From Deltaproteobacteria bacterium (GTDB lineage: Bacteria; Myxococcota_A; UBA796; UBA2385): a stretch of DNA of 7,183 nucleotides. A program made the position numbers and the translations under genes. Each line of letters starts with the position of its first letter. Within the stretch, counting starts at the first letter, position 1. The notes below the pieces were generated by a model. That model saw nothing but the letters and a program-made list of their open reading frames with translations. It did no database searches and had not been told where the DNA came from. The stretch lies in the NCBI GenBank assembly GCA_016845285.1, contig JAERSX010000433.1, positions 1-7,183 on the forward strand, written 5' to 3'. Shown here in pieces: positions 1 through 5,897 of the stretch.

Positions 1-1430
1 TGTCTGTCTCGGGTGGCGGGCTCTACCACCAGGGTGACGGCAGCGAGCGTCCCCGCCTCAGCGACTCCGTGCTCATCGGCAACAGCGCAAGCACGGAGGG
101 AGGCGGCGCGGCCTTCGTCGACGCCACGAGTGTTCGCTCCTTGTCCAACTACTTCGGCGACAACGAGGGCCTGACCGGCGGCGGCCTGTACGCATCCGAC
201 GCGCCGCTGGTGGCCCGCCAGAACCTCGTCTTCAACAACACCGCCGAGGTGGGCGGTGGCATCTCCGCCGAAGGCATGCGCAGCGGCCGCATCGAACACT
301 CCGACATCGCCGGCAACGCCGCGGAGCGTGGCGGCGGTGTGGCGATCCTCTCCCCCACCGGTGCCTACAAGATCTACAACAGCCGCATCTACGAGAACGA
401 GTCCACCGAAGGGGCCGGTGCACTCTTCGTCTTCGGCGACGACTCCGGTGTCCAGATCACCAACATCGACGTGTCCGCCAACACGGGCGGCGGCATCTAC
501 CTGGAGTCCTCTCCCGACACCGTCGTGATCAACGCCATCGTGTACAGCAACGGCACCGCTGGGATCATCGCCGACAGCGAGTCGGCCAGCGCTCCCATCA
601 GCTACTGCGACGTCTTCGGCCACGACACCGACTGGCTCGGCAACTTCGAGACTGGAGAAGGTGTCGACGGCCACATCAGCCAGGATCCCAGCTACGTGTC
701 GCTGGTCGAAGACGGCGACCCCACCATCGATGTGCTCTCCCTGCTCACCGACAGCCCCTGCCGTGACGCCGGCGATCCGGGCATCCTCGACCCCGACGGC
801 AGCGTCTCCGACATGGGCTCGTATGGCGGCAGCGATGCCGACTTCGATGACTCCGACGGCGATGGCTACACCGCCAACGAGGGCGACTGTGATGACGACG
901 ACGAGACGGTCAATCCCGGCGTAGACGAGACCTGGTACGACGGCGTGGACGGCAACTGCGATGGCGCCAACGACTACGACCAGGACGGCGACGGGTACAC
1001 CTCGGACGCCTTCGGCGGCACCGACTGCGGCGACGCCGATGCCAGTGTCTACCCGGGAGCCGACGACCCCGCGGGCGACGGCATCGATCAGGACTGCGAC
1101 GGTGCCGACGGCAGCGGAGGCGGCGACGACGGCGGCAGCGACGACGGCGGCGGCGGCAGCGGCTACGACGGCCGCGAAGAGGACCAGGACAACGACGGCT
1201 ACACCGCCGACGAGGACTGCGACGACACCGAGCCGCTCGCCTTCCCCGGCAACACCGAGCTCTGCGGCGATGACATCGACAACGACTGCGATGGCTCGGC
1301 AGACTCCTTCGATGATGACTGCAGCGCCAAGACCTCCGATGCCTGCGGGGGCTGTGCCACGGCAGCGCCCCTTCGGGGGCTCTGGCTGCTCTTGCCGGGG
1401 CTCCTGCTGATGGGACGGCGGCGGCGGTAG
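1..1430 (+). CDS. Secreted beta-helix protein with MopE-type repeats and MYXO-CTERM-like tail (5' partial)
   Basis: The reading frame is open from the first full codon (base 3), so the true start lies before the window; the GTG at 69 is probably internal because Gly-rich repeat sequence continues upstream of it. Bases 3 to about 830 encode a right-handed beta-helix: a GGG-type turn recurs about every 25-26 residues (GGGLY, GGGAAF, GGGLYA, GGGISA, GGGVAI, GAGALF, GGGIYL). It ends in the usual cap of such proteins, SPCRDAGDP followed by DPDGSVSDMGSYGG. Three Asp-rich MopE-like repeats follow, then a C-terminal sorting tail. From family knowledge, such proteins are exported, anchored or released at the cell surface, and the DxDxDG loops bind metal, probably calcium. 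The ligand or substrate cannot be told. The gene converges on the kinase gene with a 28-base gap. Architecture is confident; function is unknown. Confidence 0.85.
   Translation, partial: SVSGGGLYHQGDGSERPRLSDSVLIGNSASTEGGGAAFVDATSVRSLSNYFGDNEGLTGGGLYASDAPLVARQNLVFNNTAEVGGGISAEGMRSGRIEHSDIAGNAAERGGGVAILSPTGAYKIYNSRIYENESTEGAGALFVFGDDSGVQITNIDVSANTGGGIYLESSPDTVVINAIVYSNGTAGIIADSESASAPISYCDVFGHDTDWLGNFETGEGVDGHISQDPSYVSLVEDGDPTIDVLSLLTDSPCRDAGDPGILDPDGSVSDMGSYGGSDADFDDSDGDGYTANEGDCDDDDETVNPGVDETWYDGVDGNCDGANDYDQDGDGYTSDAFGGTDCGDADASVYPGADDPAGDGIDQDCDGADGSGGGDDGGSDDGGGGSGYDGREEDQDNDGYTADEDCDDTEPLAFPGNTELCGDDIDNDCDGSADSFDDDCSAKTSDACGGCATAAPLRGLWLLLPGLLLMGRRRR
846..1322 (+). repeat. Three MopE-type metal-binding repeats
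   Basis: Three degenerate protein repeats of about 40-47 residues lie at 846-965, 969-1103 and 1182-1322. Each has the order DxDGDGYT (third copy DQDNDGYT), then a DC-D block, then a PG spacer, then a closing DGxDxxCDG motif (DGVDGNCDG, DGIDQDCDG, DDIDNDCDG). Two conserved Cys per repeat could form a disulfide. This matches the putative metal-binding motif named after MopE and common in Myxococcota surface proteins. The Asp spacing resembles EF-hand or thrombospondin type 3 calcium loops, so calcium binding is likely by inference. Copper binding as in Methylococcus MopE is not shown here. Confidence 0.85.
1122..1151 (+). repeat. 15-base tandem duplication in Gly/Asp linker
   Basis: Two adjacent 15-base units (1122-1136 and 1137-1151) differ at only one base, ggc versus agc at the first codon, and encode GDDGG and SDDGG. 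They sit in a low-complexity linker of Gly, Asp and Ser at 1110-1163, between the second and third MopE-type repeats. The linker is probably a flexible spacer whose length could vary between strains by slippage. Confidence 0.7.
1344..1427 (+). other. MYXO-CTERM-like C-terminal sorting signal
   Basis: The last 28 residues begin with Cys-Gly-Gly-Cys, continue through a hydrophobic segment (LWLLLPGLLLMG) and end in four Arg just before the stop. Cys motif, membrane segment and basic end in this order define MYXO-CTERM tails, which are thought to be processed by a myxosortase of the CPBP protease family. The canonical motif is more compact around its Cys, so this is a close variant. It indicates surface anchoring and supports a myxobacterial origin. 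Confidence 0.75.
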
Positions 1431-1458
1431 GCCTCCCGCTGCGGCGAGACCACCGTCT

Positions 1459-3246
1459 CTACTGCACCGCCCGCTTCAAGGCCTCGACGGTCTTCTCCCC
1501 GATGTACGGCGTGGAGGCGAAGGACTCGACGCTGGCCCATGGACGCTTGTCGATGGCGATGTTGGATTGTCGGCCGGCCATACCCGCAGCGGTGAGCTCG
1601 GCCTTGCTGGCGTTGTTCAAGAACACGAGGGCACGGGTGGCTTCGCCGGCCGTAAACGCCACGCCGTCAGCACGAACGGCCGACTGAGCGGAGGGCACTG
1701 CGGCCGCGGTAGCCGCTGGGGGCGTGCTCGCGGCCACACCTCCTGGCTCGGAGGCCGGAGCGGCCCTCGCGATCGCGCGCAGGGAGCCATGAGCGGTGGC
1801 CTCATCACCACTGAGGTCGAGGACGACGGGCGTGTGGCGAAAGCCAGAGAGGCGGAGCTCGGCTTCCCGGGTGAGCTCGATCTCATCGGTGGGAACCTCC
1901 ACCTTGGTGGCCACGGGCGTCTTGCCCAGCAGCTCGTCGTCGAGCCAGAGCTCGGCGCCAGAGGGCTCGCTGCTGACCAGCACATAGACCTCACGATGGG
2001 CGGGCAAGGCGGGCTCTTCGGCCAGGATCTCCACCGCCTCCTGCACCTGGAACACCGGCTCCTCGATAGCAGCCTCCTCGGGATGCATCAGGTCCCAGAC
2101 TCCCACCGCTCCGCCCACCGCCAGCGGCGTACCGACGAGGAGCAGCGCCCCAAGGCCCAGCACACCACCTCGCCGTCCCTCCGGCGGCAGGCTGTCGGTC
2201 TCGGTCTCGATCAGAGAGGCCACGGGGTCGCCCGTGATGACCGAGGTGATCTCCATGGTGGGCGACGAGGGGTACAGGGTGTGACGCGTGTCGATGAGCG
2301 CGAGCAACAGGGCGTCGGCATCGGGAAAACGCTCGTCGGGACGCTTGGACATCAGCCGCTCGACCACGGCCTCGATCTCGGGAGCCACGGTGACCTCGGG
2401 CGCCCGGGTGGCCATCTCCGGGTACGGATCCCGCACGTGCGAGATCGCGATGGCCATGGGGTTGTTCTTTGCGTAGAAGGGAAGCTTTCCCGTGAGCGCC
2501 CGGTACATCATCACGCCGAGGCTGTAGAGATCGCTGCGACCGTCAGCATCCTTGCCCCGTGCCTGTTCCGGACTCACGTAGTGGGGCGTGCCGAGGAAGG
2601 TGCCATCACGGGTGATGGCGGAGTCTTCGCCCCCCTTGACCAGCCCGAAGTCGAGGACCTTGGCGTAGTCCGTGCCGTCGTCTCCCTTGAGCAACATGAC
2701 GTTGCCAGGCTTCATGTCGCGGTGCACCAGTCCGTGGCGATGGGCATGCCTCAGACCGCGCGTGATCTGCTCGAAGATGCGGAGCGCCCGCTCCGGGGGC
2801 AGCGGCCCCTCTCCAAAGACGCGCTTGAGGCTGTGGCCGCCGAGGTGCTCCATCACGATGAAGCAGGACCCGTCCTCTGCTCGCCCGAAGTCATGGACGG
2901 TGACCACGTTGGGATGCTGTAGCTGACCGGCCTGGCTGGCCTCGCGTAGAAAGCGTTCCTCGAAGCGATCGCGGCCCTCGGGGTCGAGGTCGGGCCGCAT
3001 CACCTTCACCGCGACGGTCCGTCCGATGGGTTCCTGCTTGGCCTGGTAGACCTTGCCCGTGCCGCCGCGCGCCATGACCGAGAGGATCCGGTACTTCCCA
3101 CCGAGAATGGTCCCGAGCAACGGGTCTGCGGCCTCGCGAGGGCGCACAGTGGAGGAAGCAGGCTCGGAGTCCCCGACCGACATGGTCCAGGTGTAGCCTA
3201 TCGACTGCCACTGGGCCCACTGCAACCTCTGCAGGCGTCGCCGCAT
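1459..3246 (-). CDS. Transmembrane Ser/Thr protein kinase with PEGA and helix-hairpin-helix C-terminal domains
   Basis: This is a 595-residue Hanks-type kinase. Kinase domain, residues 52-318: Gly loop ARGGTGKVY (59-67), VAVK Lys81, HRDMKPGN (Asp177, Asn182), DFG (199-201), GTPHYVSPE activation segment, SDLYSLG (Asp239). All catalytic residues are present, so it should phosphorylate Ser/Thr. A hydrophobic segment at about 361-385 is the single membrane span, which would place the rest outside the cytoplasm. That part holds a PEGA-like domain (about 418-490, SSEPSGAELWLDDELLGKTP), an Ala/Pro linker, and a ComEA-like helix-hairpin-helix region (about 535-594, FLNNASKAELTAAG to YIGEKTVEAL). Start: ATG at 3246 has the Shine-Dalgarno GAGGAAGGA 11 bases upstream. 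The ATG at 3183 (MSVGDSEP) is an alternative and looks more like ordinary kinase N-termini. It is divergent from the DUF547 gene. Substrates and ligand are unknown. Confidence 0.93.
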   Translation of the reverse strand: MRRRLQRLQWAQWQSIGYTWTMSVGDSEPASSTVRPREAADPLLGTILGGKYRILSVMARGGTGKVYQAKQEPIGRTVAVKVMRPDLDPEGRDRFEERFLREASQAGQLQHPNVVTVHDFGRAEDGSCFIVMEHLGGHSLKRVFGEGPLPPERALRIFEQITRGLRHAHRHGLVHRDMKPGNVMLLKGDDGTDYAKVLDFGLVKGGEDSAITRDGTFLGTPHYVSPEQARGKDADGRSDLYSLGVMMYRALTGKLPFYAKNNPMAIAISHVRDPYPEMATRAPEVTVAPEIEAVVERLMSKRPDERFPDADALLLALIDTRHTLYPSSPTMEITSVITGDPVASLIETETDSLPPEGRRGGVLGLGALLLVGTPLAVGGAVGVWDLMHPEEAAIEEPVFQVQEAVEILAEEPALPAHREVYVLVSSEPSGAELWLDDELLGKTPVATKVEVPTDEIELTREAELRLSGFRHTPVVLDLSGDEATAHGSLRAIARAAPASEPGGVAASTPPAATAAAVPSAQSAVRADGVAFTAGEATRALVFLNNASKAELTAAGMAGRQSNIAIDKRPWASVESFASTPYIGEKTVEALKRAVQ

Positions 3247-3257
3247 CCAGACTGCAA

Positions 3258-3266
3258 TCCTTCCTC
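3258..3266 (-). promoter_or_regulatory. Ribosome binding site for the kinase gene
   Basis: Read on the minus strand, this is GAGGAAGGA, a strong Shine-Dalgarno match ending 11 bases before the ATG at 3246. It is the main reason to prefer that start over the ATG at 3183, which has no good Shine-Dalgarno. The spacing is a little long, so the choice stays open. Confidence 0.55.
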
Positions 3267-3285
3267 ACGACTCCCCCGACCCCCC

Positions 3286-3289
3286 GGAG
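3286..3289 (+). promoter_or_regulatory. Ribosome binding site for the DUF547 gene
   Basis: GGAG lies 5 bases before the ATG at 3295. No other ATG, GTG or TTG occurs in this frame back to at least base 3181, so this site fixes the start and with it the very short leader of the protein. Confidence 0.65.
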
Positions 3290-3294
3290 CCCCC

Positions 3295-4221
3295 ATGATC
3301 TGGCTTGTCCTCGCTGCCTGCGGGCAGCTCGTCTCAGCCCCCGACGCCCTCGAGAACGCCCGCGACGTGGCCGCCAGCGTCGACCTGCCCTCCCGCGACG
3401 CCCTGGCCGAAGCCACCACCCTGCGCAACTACGGCCTCGACAGCATGCTCCGTGAGCACACCACAGAGACCCAGTGGAACGGCGGCGACATTCGCCTCGT
3501 CGACTACGACGCCATGAACGGCAGCATCGAGGCCACCGTGACCCTGAGCGAGACCCTCGCCACCCTGGCCGCCGTCGACCCCAGCAACCTGGAGAACAAG
3601 GACGAGCGCCTGGCCTACTGGCTCAACCTGTACAACGGCTGGACCATCCAGGCAGTGCTGACCCAACGCGCCCTGGATCCCGCCTGGACAGGCGCCGAGA
3701 GCAGCGAGTGGGACGGAGTGGACACGGGCATCCCCTACGTCATGTTCGACACCACCTTCGTGGTCGTGGGCGAGCACCTGCTCACGCTGAACCAGGTGGA
3801 GCACGGGATCATGCGGGGGCACGAGGGCACCATCGACTACTACTTCGCCGACGACCAAGCGATGCAAGACCTCGTCTACGCCTGGCACGACGAGCTCTGG
3901 GAAGGCGGGCCCGTCGATGGACGCATCCACATGGGCCTCAACTGTGCCAGCTATGGCTGCCCTGACATCCTCGACGGCGCATTCGTCGGCGCGCGAGTGG
4001 GAGACCAGCTCGATGCGTCCGGCACCCGCTTCCTCGCCCACTCCGGCAAGGGGGCTGGCCCGGACGGCATCTCCAACATCTTCAGCTGGTTCGCGGACGA
4101 CTTCGCCGGCAGCCACGGCAGCGTGGAGGAGTTCGTCGCGGAGTACCGGGAAGGCGGTGATGCAGACGTCGACTACGACGCCCTCCTCGAGTACGACTGG
4201 TCGCTCAACGTCGCTGAGTGA
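3295..4221 (+). CDS. DUF547 domain protein, predicted lipoprotein
   Basis: This 308-residue protein spans the full DUF547 family pattern: AYWLNLYNGWT (107-117), a TFVVVGEHLLTLNQVEHGIMR block (about 154-174), IHMGLNCASYGCP (211-223) with the two family Cys at 217 and 222, a region resembling QLDASGTRFLAH, FSWFADDF (263-270) and the closing YDWSLN (300-305). The family is widespread in bacteria and of unknown biochemical function; the conserved His and Cys suggest an active or metal site by inference. The N-terminus MIWLVLAAC looks like a lipobox with Cys9, giving an outer-surface or periplasmic lipoprotein with an unusually short leader. The start is supported by GGAG 5 bases upstream. The gene is divergent from the kinase and ends 6 bases from the stop of the convergent gene. 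Confidence 0.9.
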   Translation: MIWLVLAACGQLVSAPDALENARDVAASVDLPSRDALAEATTLRNYGLDSMLREHTTETQWNGGDIRLVDYDAMNGSIEATVTLSETLATLAAVDPSNLENKDERLAYWLNLYNGWTIQAVLTQRALDPAWTGAESSEWDGVDTGIPYVMFDTTFVVVGEHLLTLNQVEHGIMRGHEGTIDYYFADDQAMQDLVYAWHDELWEGGPVDGRIHMGLNCASYGCPDILDGAFVGARVGDQLDASGTRFLAHSGKGAGPDGISNIFSWFADDFAGSHGSVEEFVAEYREGGDADVDYDALLEYDWSLNVAE

Positions 4222-4227
4222 GGCGCC

Positions 4228-4806
4228 CTAGCCGGCCCACTCCACCAGGTGGAGCTCTTCGATGAGCTCACCCTCCTGGGCGTCATTCTCGGCGTCGAAG
4301 CGCACCCGGATGTAGTCGCGCTCCGCGAGGGTCTCGCCGCTTCCCTCCTGCACTCCATGGGCCTCGAGCACGTCGCGAAACAGCAGGTCGTCGGGGTAGG
4401 CGTAGAGCATCCCGATCTCCTCCAGCACGATCTGCTCGCCCATGGGCCCGCGAATCCAGATCTGGTGGCGGCCGTCCTCGTACACGAGCGCGCGAAAGCG
4501 GGTCAGCACATCCGCGACACGCTCGGCGCTGAGCTCGATGGCCACGAGCTGTCGCGGCTTGGGTAGCTGCGTCCCGGCGTCGCGATCGGTCAGCTGCACG
4601 TAGAGCAGCTTGAGCGGCGCCCCCATGGCAGCGACCAGGGCCTTGTGGACCACCTCGAGCCCGTCGGACGGCAAGCTGACCGTCAGCCGTGTGTAGCCCC
4701 CCTGCAGTACCTCCGGCCGGTAGAAGCTCGGTGGCTGGAAACCATCGGGGACACCGTCACGATCGACACTCTCGGCCTTTGCGGCCACAGCAGCAGGCGT
4801 ACTCAA
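4228..4806 (-). CDS. Uncharacterised 192-residue protein
   Basis: I do not recognise this family. The protein is acidic, has no signal peptide or membrane segment, and reads like a mixed alpha/beta cytoplasmic protein: a beta-like strand LTVSLPSDG (41-49), a helix (51-60), LKLLYVQLTD (65-74), a helix around 93-108, IWIRGPMGEQIVLEEIG (116-132), and an acidic C-terminus from about 170. The first 25 residues are Ala-rich and probably disordered. The chosen start is TTG because AGGGAG lies 5 bases upstream; the next candidate is an in-frame GTG at 4788. High GC at third codon positions fits a real gene and its neighbours. It stands alone between a convergent and a divergent neighbour, so context gives no function. 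It could be a lineage-restricted Myxococcota protein. Confidence 0.75.
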   Translation of the reverse strand: MSTPAAVAAKAESVDRDGVPDGFQPPSFYRPEVLQGGYTRLTVSLPSDGLEVVHKALVAAMGAPLKLLYVQLTDRDAGTQLPKPRQLVAIELSAERVADVLTRFRALVYEDGRHQIWIRGPMGEQIVLEEIGMLYAYPDDLLFRDVLEAHGVQEGSGETLAERDYIRVRFDAENDAQEGELIEELHLVEWAG

Positions 4807-4811
4807 GCTCT

Positions 4812-4817
4812 CTCCCT
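4812..4817 (-). promoter_or_regulatory. Ribosome binding site for the uncharacterised gene
   Basis: Minus-strand AGGGAG sits 5 bases before TTG at 4806, ideal spacing for initiation. It supports the rare TTG start over the GTG at 4788. Confidence 0.6.
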
Positions 4818-4866
4818 GGCAGGGGCCGGTGTGGCTCCGGGCAGGGCAGCTAACCCTTTGTCACGG

Positions 4867-4884
4867 TGTCGCGATAGACATCGC
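4867..4884. other. Overlapping short inverted repeats upstream of dusB
   Basis: GCGAT (4871-4875) and ATCGC (4880-4884) form a perfect 5-base inverted repeat around AGAC, and TGTC (4867-4870) pairs with GACA (4877-4880). They end two bases before the GTG of dusB, where a Shine-Dalgarno would be expected and none is seen. This could be an operator or an RNA hairpin affecting initiation; the arms are short enough to be chance. Confidence 0.25.
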
Positions 4885-4886
4885 AG

Positions 4887-5897
4887 GTGCCACCCGTCTC
4901 GTACCAGGTCGAAGATCACCGCATCTTCCCCAATGTGTTGCTGGCGCCCATGGAGGGCGTCACCGACGTGATCTTCCGGCGGCTGGTGCGCCAGATAGGT
5001 GGCTGCGGGCTCACCACCACCGAGTTCGTGCCCTCGCTCGGGCTCTCGCGCGGCGACAAGCAGATTCGCCAGATGGTCCGCTTCGACGCCGATGAACGGC
5101 CCGTCGCCATCCAGATCTTCGGCCGGCATCCAGCCATCATGGCGGAGGGCGCCCGAGTGGTCGAAGACCTGGGAGCCACCTTCGTCGACATCAACATGGG
5201 CTGCCCAAGCAAGAAGGTCTGTGCCCACTCTGGTGGCTCGGCACTCATGCGCGAGCCCGACCTGGCCGTGGACATCGTCCGCGCCGTGCGTGCAGCGGTG
5301 CGCATCCCAGTGACCGTCAAGATGCGCAGCGGCTTTGATCCTGCCCACAAGAACGCCCCCGAGCTTGCCTGGCGTTGCCAGGAGGAAGGGGCCGCCGCCG
5401 TAGCGATTCACTGGCGCACCCGTGAAGACCACTACAGCGGGGTGCGGGACGTGCGGCCCATCGCCGAGGCCAAGGACCGGCTGTCCATCCCGGTCATCGC
5501 CAATGGCGACGTGGTCGACGTGCCCAGCGCGCTCGCCATGTTCGCCGAGACAGGCTGCGACGGCGTGATGATCGGGCGCGGCGCCATGAAGAACCCCTGG
5601 GTGCTCCGCCAGATCGCCGACGTGCTGGCCGGCCGTACCCCCACGCGCGTCGACCCCCTCGAGAAGAAGCGCGTCATCGTGGGCTTCCTCGATGACCAGC
5701 GCCTCCGGGCACACACCGAGCGCGGGGCCCTGGGTCGCTTCAAGGGCGTGGCCAAGCACTTCTTCGACTCCCGAGACACCGGGGCACGAGAGGTGCGAAT
5801 GCGCATCCTCCGCAGCCAGACCATCGAGGAAGCCAAGGACATCGCGACCGAGTGGTACGAAGAGCTCGCCCGCCGTGAGAAGAGCACAGCAGCGTGA
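4887..5897 (+). CDS. dusB: tRNA-dihydrouridine synthase, DusB-like
   Basis: This 336-residue flavoenzyme reduces specific uridines in the tRNA D-loop to dihydrouridine, using FMN and NADPH. The TIM-barrel signature is complete: APMEGVTD (20-27), TEFVPS (45-50), VAIQIFG (73-79), DINMGCPSKKV (101-111) with catalytic Cys106, GSALMREP (117-124), VTVKMRSG (142-149) with the FMN-contacting Lys145, AIHWRTR (173-179), ANGDV (205-209) and GVMIGRGAMKNPW (226-238). The C-terminal helical tRNA-binding domain follows from about 260. The GCPSKKV and GSALM blocks favour DusB over DusA or DusC. One variation is Trp in the HxRTR motif where Gly is usual. An in-frame TAG at 4875 limits the start, leaving GTG at 4887; no clear Shine-Dalgarno precedes it. 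The stop overlaps the next gene by four bases. Confidence 0.93.
   Translation: MPPVSYQVEDHRIFPNVLLAPMEGVTDVIFRRLVRQIGGCGLTTTEFVPSLGLSRGDKQIRQMVRFDADERPVAIQIFGRHPAIMAEGARVVEDLGATFVDINMGCPSKKVCAHSGGSALMREPDLAVDIVRAVRAAVRIPVTVKMRSGFDPAHKNAPELAWRCQEEGAAAVAIHWRTREDHYSGVRDVRPIAEAKDRLSIPVIANGDVVDVPSALAMFAETGCDGVMIGRGAMKNPWVLRQIADVLAGRTPTRVDPLEKKRVIVGFLDDQRLRAHTERGALGRFKGVAKHFFDSRDTGAREVRMRILRSQTIEEAKDIATEWYEELARREKSTAA

Noticed and set aside
846..1322. Reading the MopE-like repeats as a copper-binding system
   Set aside because: The Asp spacing favours calcium-type loops, and no copper transport or MopE-partner gene is present.
1446..1459. GAGAC-CACC-GTCTC hairpin at the first convergent junction as a terminator
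   Set aside because: The stem is only five pairs, has no T-tract and overlaps the kinase stop codon, so it is too weak to annotate.
1567..2922. Long open frame (451 codons) on the plus strand opposite the kinase gene
   Set aside because: It is antisense to a kinase with a complete set of motifs. GC-rich codon bias keeps such opposite frames open, and its translation shows no recognisable domain.
3334..4116. Minus-strand open frame opposite the DUF547 gene
   Set aside because: Val/Gly-rich translation without motifs, antisense to a clear family member.
4240..4254. CTCCACC-A-GGTGGAG palindrome as an operator or terminator
   Set aside because: It lies inside coding sequence for the end of the uncharacterised protein and has no T-tract; chance is likely in GC-rich DNA.
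4858..4880. TTGTCA and TAGACA as a possible promoter for dusB
   Set aside because: The spacing is only 11 bases, too short for a sigma-70 type promoter, and the second box is poor.
4803..5759. Minus-strand open frame opposite dusB
   Set aside because: Shadow of a well-conserved enzyme gene; it also overlaps the start of the uncharacterised minus-strand gene that has a good ribosome site.
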